From UBA8752 sp002336475 (lineage in GTDB: Bacteria > Bacteroidota > Bacteroidia > Flavobacteriales_D > Sanyastnellaceae), in NCBI GenBank assembly GCA_943846755.1, contig OX044365.1:2790001-2854000 (forward strand): a stretch of DNA of 64,000 nucleotides, in the 5' to 3' direction. Each line of letters starts with the position of its first letter. The first letter of the stretch is position 1. Both the position numbers and the translations under genes were made by a program. The notes under the pieces are model-generated. The model ran no database searches and was not told where the DNA came from. It was given only the letters and a program-made list of their open reading frames with translations. Shown piece by piece: positions 54,037-62,599 of this stretch.

Positions 54037-56676
54037 TCAGTTGCAGTTGTGGCCGAAGTAGACCAAAATGCTCAAAACGTCACCCACTGAGATGAAGAAG
54101 TCTCCGTCCACATCCTGGGGGCAGCCGTCGTCGTCGACCACACATTGGCCGAGTTCAGCATCCCAAACGGTGCCTTCCCCGCAGCAGTCTCCATCGGCGC
54201 AGTCGTTTTCTGGTGCCGGTGGCAAGAGCACAGCGTCAATGACGTGAACCACGCCATTGTCTGTGACGATATCGGCCACGGTGACTTGGGCATCGTTGAT
54301 AAAGATGGATCCGTCGCATTCAATGCTGACCTCCACGTCTTCTCCGAGGAGGGTGGTGGCGGTGGCGCCGTCGGCAAGGTCTGTAGAGAGCACCTGAGCT
54401 CCCACCACGTGGTAAAGGAGAATGTCGGCGAGCTCTGGCAGGGCCAAGAGGTCTTCAGCTGTGGCGTTCAGTGCTTCGGCGAGGGCAGCAAAGGCATCAT
54501 CGGTAGGGGCGAACACGGTGAAGGGTCCCTCTCCGGAAAGGGCGCCTGCGAGGTCGGCTTCGATGACAGCTGCCTCCAAGATGTTGTGCACGTCGCTGTT
54601 GACGATCACGTCAACCACCGTGTATGGCTCTGGCACGAGCAGCACAGCGTCGATCACGTGAACCACACCATTGTCTGTGACGATATCGGCCACGGTGACT
54701 TGGGCATTGTTGATGAAGATGCCATCGTCATTGATTGTGACGGTGACGTCTTCTCCGAGGAGGGTGGTGGCGGTGGCGCCGTCGGCAAGGTCTGTAGAGA
54801 GCACCTGAGCTCCCACCACATGGTAAAGGAGAATGTCGGCGAGCTCTGGCAGGGCCAAGAGGTCTTCAGCTGTGGCGTTCAGTGCTTCGGCGAGGGCAGC
54901 AAAGGCATCATCGGTAGGGGCGAACACGGTGAAGGGTCCCTCTCCAGAAAGGGCGCCTGCGAGGTCGGCTTCAATGACAGCTGCCTCGAGGATGTTGTGC
55001 ACGTCGCTGTTGACGATCACGTCAACCACCGTGGTGGTCTCTGGCTCTGTCGGGGGCAACAGCACAGCGTCGATCACGTGAACCACACCATTGTCTGTGA
55101 CGATATCGGCCACGGTGACTTGGGCATCGTTGATGAAGATGCCATCGTCGTTGATTGTGACGGTGACGTCTTCTCCGAGCAGGGTGGTGGCGGTAGCGCC
55201 GTCGGCGAGGTCTGTAGAGAGCACCTGAGCTCCCACCACGTGGTAAAGGAGGATGTCGGCGAGCTCTGGCAACGCCAGGAGGTCTTCAGCGGAGGCGTTG
55301 AGCGCTCCAGCCAATGCCAAGAAGGCATCGTCGGTAGGGGCGAACACGGTAAAGGGACCCTCTCCAGAAAGGGCGCCTGCGAGGTCGGCTTCAATGACGG
55401 CTGCCTCGAGGAGGTTGTGCACGTCGCTGTTGACGATCACGTCAACCACCGTGGTGGTCTCTGGCTCTGTCGGGGGCAACAGCACAGCGTCGATCACGTG
55501 AACCACACCATTGTCTGTGACGATATCGGCCACGGTGACTTGGGCATCGTTGATGAAGATGCCATCGCCGTTGATCGTGACGGTGACGTCGGCTCCGTTC
55601 AGTGTGGTGGCGGTAGCACCGTCGGCGAGGTCTGTAGAGAGCACCTGAGCTCCCACCACGTGGTAAAGGAGGATGTCGGCGAGCTCTGGCAATGCCAAGA
55701 GGTCTTCAGCGGAGGCGTTGAGCGCTCCAGCCAATGCCAAGAAGGCATCATCGGTAGGGGCGAACACGGTGAAGGGACCCTCTCCAGAAAGGGCGCCTGC
55801 GAGGTCGGCTTCAATGACGGCTGCCTCGAGGAGGTTGTGCACGTCGCTGTTGACGATCACGTCAACCACCGTGGTGGTCTCTGGCTCAGTCGGGGGCAAC
55901 AGCACAGCATCGATCACGTGGACCACACCATTGTCTGTGACGATATCGGCCACGGTGACTTGGGCATCGTTGATGAAGATGCCATCGCCGTTGATCGTGA
56001 CGGTGACGTCGGCTCCGTTCAGTGTGGTGGCGGTAGCACCGTCGGCGAGGTCTGTAGAGAGCACCTGAGCTCCCACCACGTGGTAAAGGAGGATGTCGGC
56101 GAGCTCTGGCAATGCCAAGAGGTCTTCAGCGGAGGCGTTGAGCGCTCCAGCCAATGCCAAGAAGGCATCGTCGGTAGGGGCGAATACGGTGAAGGGCCCT
56201 TCTCCAGAAAGGGCGCCTGCCAGGTCGGCTTCAATAACGGCTGCCTCGAGGAGGTTGTGTACCGCACTGTTCACGATGACATCCACTACAGTTGTAGGGT
56301 CGTCGGCTTCCACGATGATGGTGCCGACCATACCTTCATGTTCGGCATTGTTGCCCACTCCATCTTCGAAGTGGTATACTCCAGGAACGTCAAAAGTGAC
56401 GGTGCCCATGCAATCGTTGAAGAACCACCACGCATAACTGGACGGCAAACTGAAGGGTACTGGATTGTCAAAATCTTCGCCAGTGAAGCTGGTTTCTCCA
56501 TTGATGCTGTGCCAACCACCATAATTGGTAAAAGACACAGATTCACCAACTTGTATGGTCAATTCCGAAGGATGAATTTCGTAGTTGTAGATGGCAACGT
56601 CGTGGTCTCCGTTGCATTGGGCGAGTGAGGCAAATGTGCCCGCAAACAAGCCCAAGAGGGTAAGCATAAAACGCAT
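54037..56676 (-). CDS. Secreted protein with cupredoxin-like domain, five FAS1 repeats and dockerin-like end
   Basis: A 879-residue exported protein (signal FMLTLLGLFAGTFASLAQ). The N-terminal cupredoxin-like domain (about 22-125) has IHPSELTIQVGESVSFTNYG and GVYHFEDGVGNNAEHEGMVG; the copper Cys and His seem lost. Then come five FAS1 domains of about 140 residues, each with the FAS1 signature GPFTVFAPTDDAF and the closing NGVVHVIDAVLL. The copies are almost identical to each other. The end is Cys-rich (CADGDCCGEGTVWDAELGQC) with one dockerin-like loop DVDGDFFISVGDVLSILVYF; no T9SS tail is clear. It is probably a cell-surface or matrix adhesion protein. The gene is followed by a strong terminator. 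Confidence 0.92.
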   Translation of the reverse strand: MRFMLTLLGLFAGTFASLAQCNGDHDVAIYNYEIHPSELTIQVGESVSFTNYGGWHSINGETSFTGEDFDNPVPFSLPSSYAWWFFNDCMGTVTFDVPGVYHFEDGVGNNAEHEGMVGTIIVEADDPTTVVDVIVNSAVHNLLEAAVIEADLAGALSGEGPFTVFAPTDDAFLALAGALNASAEDLLALPELADILLYHVVGAQVLSTDLADGATATTLNGADVTVTINGDGIFINDAQVTVADIVTDNGVVHVIDAVLLPPTEPETTTVVDVIVNSDVHNLLEAAVIEADLAGALSGEGPFTVFAPTDDAFLALAGALNASAEDLLALPELADILLYHVVGAQVLSTDLADGATATTLNGADVTVTINGDGIFINDAQVTVADIVTDNGVVHVIDAVLLPPTEPETTTVVDVIVNSDVHNLLEAAVIEADLAGALSGEGPFTVFAPTDDAFLALAGALNASAEDLLALPELADILLYHVVGAQVLSTDLADGATATTLLGEDVTVTINDDGIFINDAQVTVADIVTDNGVVHVIDAVLLPPTEPETTTVVDVIVNSDVHNILEAAVIEADLAGALSGEGPFTVFAPTDDAFAALAEALNATAEDLLALPELADILLYHVVGAQVLSTDLADGATATTLLGEDVTVTINDDGIFINNAQVTVADIVTDNGVVHVIDAVLLVPEPYTVVDVIVNSDVHNILEAAVIEADLAGALSGEGPFTVFAPTDDAFAALAEALNATAEDLLALPELADILLYHVVGAQVLSTDLADGATATTLLGEDVEVSIECDGSIFINDAQVTVADIVTDNGVVHVIDAVLLPPAPENDCADGDCCGEGTVWDAELGQCVVDDDGCPQDVDGDFFISVGDVLSILVYFGHNCN
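54216..56295. repeat. Five near-identical FAS1-coding tandem repeats
   Basis: Units (in gene direction) start at about 56295, 55875, 55455, 55035 and 54624; the first three are 420 bp, the fourth 411 bp and the fifth about 409 bp. Long stretches are identical between units, including silent positions. The second and third units share the NGADVTVTINGDG variant with the first, while the last two share LLGEDV. Such homogeneity implies recent duplication or ongoing gene conversion. Confidence 0.9.
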
Positions 56677-56743
56677 GGTTATGGTTGTGAATGAATTAAA
56701 CCAACATTGTATTCCCGTTGATGTTCAGAAGACCTCTCCATTG

Positions 56744-59311
56744 ATGCTTGATTTAGCCTTGCGTCTCCCCTCGTTTTCTGTGCTTAAACTGCTGATAATG
56801 ATACCTTTGTTGGTTACAGTGGGATGTGGAACTTCCGAGGCGACCTCCGACCTTTCCGAGGGAGGGGCATGGACCAATTGGGAGTTTCAAGACACGGCTC
56901 AAACGTGGCGTGGGGCAGAAGTGCCAGGTTCCATTCATCAAGACCTCTTGCGGTCTGGTTTGATTGAGGATCCATTCATGAGAATGGAAGAAAAGGCGTT
57001 GGTTTGGATGGAAGGCCGAGATTGGCGATACCGCTGCCCAGTGCCGCCTTTGCCTGATGATTCAGGAGGTTGGCAAGTGCTTTTTGAAGGCCTAGACACT
57101 TATGCTTCTGTTCTTTTCAGGGGGGATACCGTTCTGCAGGCTGACAACATGCACAGGAGTTGGCAGGTCGCGCTGCCTGCTGATGCTGTCGGAGATACCC
57201 TCGAGGTGGTCTTGCACAGTCCGGTGAAGAGGGGACAAGTGATTCTGGACCGCTCGCCATGGCCGATTCCCGCCAGCAATGAGGCCCGTCCCATCGGCAA
57301 GCAGACAAGCGCTGTCACGAGAAAGGCGATGTATCATTTTGGTTGGGATTGGGGACCCCGATTGGTTACCAGTGGCATCTGGAAGCCTGTGAGGTGGGTC
57401 CGGCCCGCTGAGGTGATGCCAGATGTTCAGATTCAAATTCAAGAATGGACGGGAGATTCAGTGCGGTATGCGCTGACATTCGACGGTCCTGTGCCACAAC
57501 TTGATTGGGAATTGACCCTGCGCGACTCTGCGGTGGAATTCGCCGTTGAGCGGCATTCTGACCGGCGGTTCGAATTGGTGTGGTCCGGGCCAGAAATGTG
57601 GTGGCCCTTGGGGATGGGGAATCAGCCGCTCTATGACTTGAAGTGGCATGCTAAAGATGGACGAAAGGCGGCCCACCGGTTTGGTGTTCGCACCCTAAAG
57701 TGGCTGAGAGAACAGGATGATTTTGGCCGTTCCTTTCGATGTGAAGTGAATGGTAAACCCGTTCAATTGCGCGGCGCCAATGTGATTCCACCGGACCATT
57801 TTCCGGTGCAGTCTCGGGAGAAACTGACGGAAATGATGGGGCATGTAACCGCGGCAAACATGAACGTAATCCGCATTTGGGGTGGAGGTGTTTATGGCGA
57901 CGAAAAGCTTTATGATCTCTGTGATGCCCATGGAATATTGGTTTGGCAAGATTTTATGTCGGCATGTGCTATGGTGCCTGGGGATGCCATGTGGAAGCAG
58001 AATTTTCTGGCCGAAGCCGAGGAGTCGGTGCGCCGGTTACGCAACAGAACATCCCTGGCCTTGTGGTGCGGAAACAACGAATCGGAGCATGCTTGGCGCG
58101 CCTGGGGATGGCAGGATCTTTACGGTTTGCATGGGGCGGACTCTGCAGATGTCAGGGACGCTTATGCCTCGGTATTTGAAGAAGCATTGCCCCTTTTGAT
58201 CGAAGCATTGGACGGGGGCTTTTATTGGCCTTCATCGCCACATGCTGAACCGGATTTCGCGCCGCAGGATGGGCTGGGAAATGGACGGTCTGGAGACCAG
58301 CACGATTGGGGAGTCTGGTTTGGAAAGGCAGATTTCGATTATTACTCCAAGGAGTCTGGACGGTTTGCCAGTGAGTACGGCTTGCAAAGCGTGCCCAACA
58401 GGAAAACCTTGGCCGAAGTGGGCGTTGCTCACTTTGAGGACAGTGTGCTGCAGTTCAGGCAGCGTTGTACCATGGACTGGTTGGAGCCTGGCTTTGATGG
58501 ATGGGACATGATGCGTTACTACTCGGGACGTTATTTCGCGAACCCCGATTCGACCTCAGCTCCGGGAATGGACCGCTTGGACCGCTGGATTCATTTGACC
58601 CAACTGACCCAAGCGGAGGGCCTGCGTCAGGCCTTGGAACGCCACCGCTGCGCATCGGAAAAGACAGCGGGATCGCTTTACTGGCAGTTGGACGACGTGT
58701 GGCCCACCGTGTCGTGGTCAACGGTGGACCATGCGGGACGATGGAAGCTGGCCCATTATGCAGTGCGCCATGCAAATCAGCCGGTACGGTTGATGCAGGA
58801 CCGAAGCAGAGAAGATCAAGTTCGGGTGCTGGCACAAAACTTGGGCAGCACCCCGGTATTGGGTGAGGCCGTATGGGCCATTCTCGATGAGGTTGGGGAC
58901 ACGTTGTCGTCGGGGATCGCCGACATCAAAGTGAGTGCTGGAGTGGGTTATGTAGAGGTTGCCTCACGACCCCGCACGAAAAATCAGGCGTTTTTGACAT
59001 GGTCTTGGACTTCAGAAGCAGGCTTCCCGCTGGATTCCGGTGTTGTGGCTTTGGACAGACCTGCGGCGATGAATTGGTCATCTGTCGAGGTACAATGCAC
59101 CCCCGAGGTGGGTGGGGTTTGGTTGAATTCCGAAGCTGTAGCCTGCGGTGTTCAATTGACTTCAACAACGCAAGGACGGTTTGACAACAATGGCTTTATC
59201 ATGCTGCCTGGTCAGCGCTACTGGATCGGTTTTCAGTCTACAGATGGCACCGAGGTTGAGCCCCAGCAAGTCAAGGTGGCCCACTTGGGCATGTACGCTG
59301 ATGCGCGCTGA
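56744..59311 (+). CDS. GH2 beta-mannosidase lipoprotein
   Basis: Removes beta-linked mannose residues from oligosaccharide ends. The ATG at 56744 gives a lipoprotein signal with lipobox LVTVGC (Cys28); the frame is open from 56591 but that start overlaps the opposite gene. The N-terminal sandwich has the GH2 pattern WRGAEVPGSIHQDLLRSGLI, typical of beta-mannosidases, and MYHFGWDWGPRLVTSGIWKP. The catalytic acid/base is Glu446 in LWCGNNESEHAW and the nucleophile is Glu544 in GRFASEYGLQSVP; both are intact. WQLDDVWPTVSWSTVD is a further family signature. At 855 residues the length is normal. It stands alone, which suggests use of mannan or N-glycan fragments. Confidence 0.93.
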   Translation: MLDLALRLPSFSVLKLLIMIPLLVTVGCGTSEATSDLSEGGAWTNWEFQDTAQTWRGAEVPGSIHQDLLRSGLIEDPFMRMEEKALVWMEGRDWRYRCPVPPLPDDSGGWQVLFEGLDTYASVLFRGDTVLQADNMHRSWQVALPADAVGDTLEVVLHSPVKRGQVILDRSPWPIPASNEARPIGKQTSAVTRKAMYHFGWDWGPRLVTSGIWKPVRWVRPAEVMPDVQIQIQEWTGDSVRYALTFDGPVPQLDWELTLRDSAVEFAVERHSDRRFELVWSGPEMWWPLGMGNQPLYDLKWHAKDGRKAAHRFGVRTLKWLREQDDFGRSFRCEVNGKPVQLRGANVIPPDHFPVQSREKLTEMMGHVTAANMNVIRIWGGGVYGDEKLYDLCDAHGILVWQDFMSACAMVPGDAMWKQNFLAEAEESVRRLRNRTSLALWCGNNESEHAWRAWGWQDLYGLHGADSADVRDAYASVFEEALPLLIEALDGGFYWPSSPHAEPDFAPQDGLGNGRSGDQHDWGVWFGKADFDYYSKESGRFASEYGLQSVPNRKTLAEVGVAHFEDSVLQFRQRCTMDWLEPGFDGWDMMRYYSGRYFANPDSTSAPGMDRLDRWIHLTQLTQAEGLRQALERHRCASEKTAGSLYWQLDDVWPTVSWSTVDHAGRWKLAHYAVRHANQPVRLMQDRSREDQVRVLAQNLGSTPVLGEAVWAILDEVGDTLSSGIADIKVSAGVGYVEVASRPRTKNQAFLTWSWTSEAGFPLDSGVVALDRPAAMNWSSVEVQCTPEVGGVWLNSEAVACGVQLTSTTQGRFDNNGFIMLPGQRYWIGFQSTDGTEVEPQQVKVAHLGMYADAR

Positions 59312-59339
59312 GGTGCGCCGATGCGCGCCGATACGCGTT
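59290..59339. repeat. Short GC-rich 10-bp repeat at the end of the GH2 gene
   Basis: About five 10-bp units (such as GATGCGCGCT at 59300, GATGCGCGCC at 59320, GATACGCGTT at 59330) run through the GH2 stop codon at 59309-59311. Copies are imperfect. It may reflect slippage; no function is suggested. Confidence 0.45.
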
Positions 59340-59361
59340 GAAATTTGTGCGGGCTTCCGGC

Positions 59362-60069
59362 TCACAGGCAGCTAAACAAGAAGGCCCCAAGGAGGCCGCC
59401 GGCGATGGGCCCAACGACAGGAACCCAGGCGTAAGACCAGTCGCTGTCGCGCTTTCCAGGAATCGGGAGCACCGCATGAGCGATCCTCGGTCCGAGGTCT
59501 CGGGCGGGATTGATGGCATAGCCGGTAGGGCCACCCAGAGCGAGTCCAATGCCCAATACCAATAAGCCCACAGGCAATGCGTCAAGGGCGCCCAAACTGT
59601 CTGTTGGCTCAGAAATGCTCAATGCCCCAAAGACCAAGGCAAACGTTCCGATGGCTTCTGTCACGAGGTTCCATTTTGCGTTTCGGATGGCAGGGGAGGT
59701 GGAGAACGTGGCCAAGATGGCATCTCCATCGGTCGTGATGTCGTAATGGGGTTTGTAGGCCAACCAAGCCAGGCTTGAACCCACAAAAGCCCCTGCCATC
59801 TGGGCAGCAACATAACCGGGAACCAAGCTCAGGTCGAACCCATTAAATGCCGCAAATCCGATGGTCACAGCAGGATTCAAGTGGCCACTGCCTCCGAGGG
59901 CTGTGCTGGCGTATACGCCAATGAAAACGGCCATAGCCCAAGCCCAACAGATAACGATCAATCCTCCAGCTTTGCCCTTGGTCTTATCGAGCAGGACGTT
60001 GGCGACCACGCCGCTCCCAAAGAGCATGAGTAAGGCCGTGCCTACAAATTCAGCGATGTATGGTTCCAT
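59362..60069 (-). CDS. glpF: Glycerol facilitator (aquaglyceroporin, MIP family)
   Basis: Inner membrane channel for glycerol uptake, 235 residues with six helices and two half-helices. Both NPA motifs are present: GGSGHLNPAVTIGFAAFNG and GYAINPARDLGPR. The Asp after NPAR is typical of glycerol facilitators rather than pure water channels. The signature start is EPYIAEFVGTALLMLFGSG. It is the last gene of the glp cluster and the only one here with an undisturbed frame. No promoter directly upstream was recognised, so it is probably transcribed with glpD. Confidence 0.93.
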   Translation of the reverse strand: MEPYIAEFVGTALLMLFGSGVVANVLLDKTKGKAGGLIVICWAWAMAVFIGVYASTALGGSGHLNPAVTIGFAAFNGFDLSLVPGYVAAQMAGAFVGSSLAWLAYKPHYDITTDGDAILATFSTSPAIRNAKWNLVTEAIGTFALVFGALSISEPTDSLGALDALPVGLLVLGIGLALGGPTGYAINPARDLGPRIAHAVLPIPGKRDSDWSYAWVPVVGPIAGGLLGAFLFSCL

Positions 60070-60168
60070 GTTGTGCGGAGTAGTGGGAGAAAGATAAAGC
60101 GGTGACTTTTTTGTGGACCTCCAAAAGAGTGGACTTGCTCTAGACCAGAACCACCCGTTGAGCAGCCA

Positions 60169-61085
60169 TCACTTCCAATGGGAGAGGTCCCATCCTAGGA
60201 GTCCTTCCAATGCTTCGATGTCTGTTTTGAACCAGTTCCTGATTTCTTGCTCTAACATTGGATCCAACGGTTCTGAATATGGAATCACGTTCTTTTTTTC
60301 CATCGCGATACTGCTGGGGGGAGGCGCAATATCAAGGAATGTGCATACCTCTTCGAAGGTGCCTTGGTTGTCTGAATGAGCCGTTCATACGGAATGAACA
60401 GGAGTTGTTCTTTTGGAAACCAATGGCGCATTTGCTTCACCTGCTTGGCATAAAGTCCACGGGAGAAGTACCCCAGGTACCCCTTGGTTTGAAGACCATC
60501 CTTCATGATGCGTTCCTTTTCAATGTGGAAAAGCGTGCGCAGATCGCGTTCATCGGAATTTTTGCTGTTCATGTTCCAAGCAGAGAAGGCCCGGATGGTG
60601 GGGTCCCTGAGGATGCAGATCAATTTTGCGGAAGGGTTGTAACGGTGCACACGCTCCAGACATTTCGGATCAAACATTGTCTTGGGTGTTCCTTCGATGT
60701 AGACCTTGTCTTTGCCTTCGAATGCAAATGCCCGGTGGTAGGCTTTAGTGGGAATGTCAGGGCCATTGAAGAATCCTGGATTGTCAAAGAAGTGGGGCTC
60801 TTTGATGACCGGTGTTACCACTTCTGGATGCTGACTGAGCCACCACATCAAAGCCGATGTTCCGGCTTTTTGCGCGCCTGCCACCATGGCGTTGACCTTG
60901 CACTCAGCTGGTAAAAACTGTGTTGGTGCTTCTCTCTGTTTCCATGCTTTGGATAGGCGGTTATTGAACCGCCTTCTATGAAATGCGGCCTTCGCCTGCC
61001 TTGGCACAACTTTCCCGATTACGGGGAGCTGCCGTCTGAATTTGATGCGGATCAAAGAGCCGAGGCTGTGCGAATTTTGAGTCAT
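60169..61085 (-). pseudogene. Sulfotransferase gene with one frame break near the C-terminus
   Basis: PAPS-dependent sulfotransferase. Residues about 65-80 hold the 5'-phosphosulfate loop (MVAGAQKAGTSALMWWLSQH) and about 155-175 the 3'-phosphate motif (LICILRDPTIRAFSAWNMNS). In frame 1 the protein ends in an unrelated basic tail at 60285. One base out of frame, the proper C-terminus continues as NQGTFEEVCTFLDIAPPPSS and ends LEGLLGWDLSHWK before TGA 60169-60171. The shift lies near 60373, where the joined sequence would read ERLIQ/DNQG. Restoring one base gives a full-length enzyme. The start (ATG 61083-61085) overlaps the glpD stop by 4 bp. It could be real decay or a base error. The acceptor is unknown; sulfated polysaccharide or lipid is plausible. 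Confidence 0.8.
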
Positions 61086-62590
61086 TCTAAATATTCGGAC
61101 TTGCGCTCTTGAGGGAGGTAGCGCTGTGCCAATTTTTGGAATTGGGACGCTTCATTTTGGGCCCATTCTGCGGAAAACCCATGTGCTTCGGAAAGCATGG
61201 TGGCCACCTGAGGTGCCGAGGCGATCGCCAGCCGCGCATCGAGGAAGAGGGTTCTAAACCTGCGCGCCAAGAAGTCCTCTACCGTGATGCACATCTCTTG
61301 GCTGACGGCTTTGGTTACTGCTGCTCGCAACGCTTTCTCTTCGGTGGGCAAGGAGAGCCTGTCGGGCAACGGCCCCTCGACAATCCGACTGTACCGGGTG
61401 TCGGCGGGCGTGAAGGAAAGGGCTTTTTTGCGCAGGAGGAAGGCCAGGGTGTCTTCCGCCATCTTGCGATAAGTCGTCCACTTGCCTCCGCGCACATTGA
61501 CCAGTCCGCTCGGAGACATGGAGACTTCATGGCTGCGCGAGAGGTCGGCAGTTTCGTCCCGCCGTCCTTTGATGAGGGGTCTGAGTCCTGCAAAAACGCT
61601 GCGGATGTCCGCGCGCTTTAGGCCAAGGCCCAAGTGCCGGTTGGCATGGTCCAGGACAAAGTCTATTTCGTCTTCTCGGGCCGTGGGTTCAGCCGTGACT
61701 TCGTCCAGTGCTGTGTCGGTGGTCCCAATCAGGACTTTGCCCATCCAAGGCACAGCAAAAAGGACGCGGCCATCATCGGTTTTTGGGATCAAAACTGCAT
61801 CATCGCCGGGCATGACGTCGCCATCAAAAACCAGGTGAATGCCTTGGCTGGGTTGCAGGCGGTTCTCGTGCTGTGGATCGTCCATCCTGCACACGCTGTC
61901 TCCAAACGGGCCGCAGGCATTGATGACGACTTTGGCGTTGATGTCATTGTTTCGCCTGCGATGTCGTCATGGACTGTGACCCCGGTAATCTGGCCTGTTG
62001 TTTTGTTGAGGCTGGTGACGGCACAATGGTTTACGAGCACCGCTCCTTGAGCCGCAGAGGCTTTGGCCAGGCTCAAAGCCAAGCCAACATCGTCAAACTT
62101 CCCATCGGAATACCGCAGCCCTGCGATGGCGCCTTGGTCGGCCACTTTGGGAAACTTCAGGCGCAGTTCGGCTGCATTGAGTGCAGTGGTCCGGCCCCAT
62201 TTCCGCCGTCCGGAGAGCAAGTCGTAACACAGGAGGCCCAGCCCGTAATAGACCTGTCTCCAGCGCCGTTTAACAGGGATGACAAACCCCTGAGATTGCA
62301 CATGTCCTGCAGCGTTGTGGAGCACACGGTCTCTTTCGCGTAAAGCTTCTTTGACCAAGGCGATTTTTCCCTGTTCTAAGTAGCGGACCCCACCGTGAAG
62401 GAGCTTGGTGCTGCGCGAAGAGGTGCCCTTGGCAAAGTCGTCGCGCTCGATGAGAAGGGTGGTCAGATCCGCTGGAGGCCGCCTCAAAGGCGATCCCCAG
62501 TCCGGTGGCGCCCCCACCGATGATGCACACGTCCCACTGCACCTCTTCGCGGAGGCGGTCCATCATGGCATTGCGGTCGAGTGTCATCAT
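61082..62590 (-). pseudogene. glpD: Aerobic glycerol-3-phosphate dehydrogenase with two frame breaks
   Basis: Membrane-associated FAD enzyme that oxidises glycerol-3-phosphate to dihydroxyacetone phosphate and passes electrons to quinone. Three frames together give a complete GlpD. The FAD-binding start is VQWDVCIIGGGATGLGIAFE (from ATG 62590). After a shift at about 62470 come ERDDFAKGTSSRSTKLLHGG and VRYLEQGKIALVKEAL. After a shift at about 61949 come NACGPFGDSVCRMDD, VLIGTTDTALDEV, VFAGLRPLIKG and NVRGGKWTTYRKMAEDTL, to the stop at 61082. All conserved segments survive, so decay, if real, is very recent. The predicted restored length of about 500 residues is normal. The gene overlaps the downstream sulfotransferase start and lies 9 bp after glpK. 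Confidence 0.85.
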
Positions 62591-62599
62591 GCAAGGGGA

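Noticed and set aside
54145..56628. An 827-codon open frame opposite the FAS1 repeat gene
   Set aside because: It is the antisense of near-identical coding repeats; its length follows from the repetition and GC codon bias. The translated product is itself repetitive and low in family signals, while the minus strand has clear FAS1 domains, a signal peptide and a terminator.
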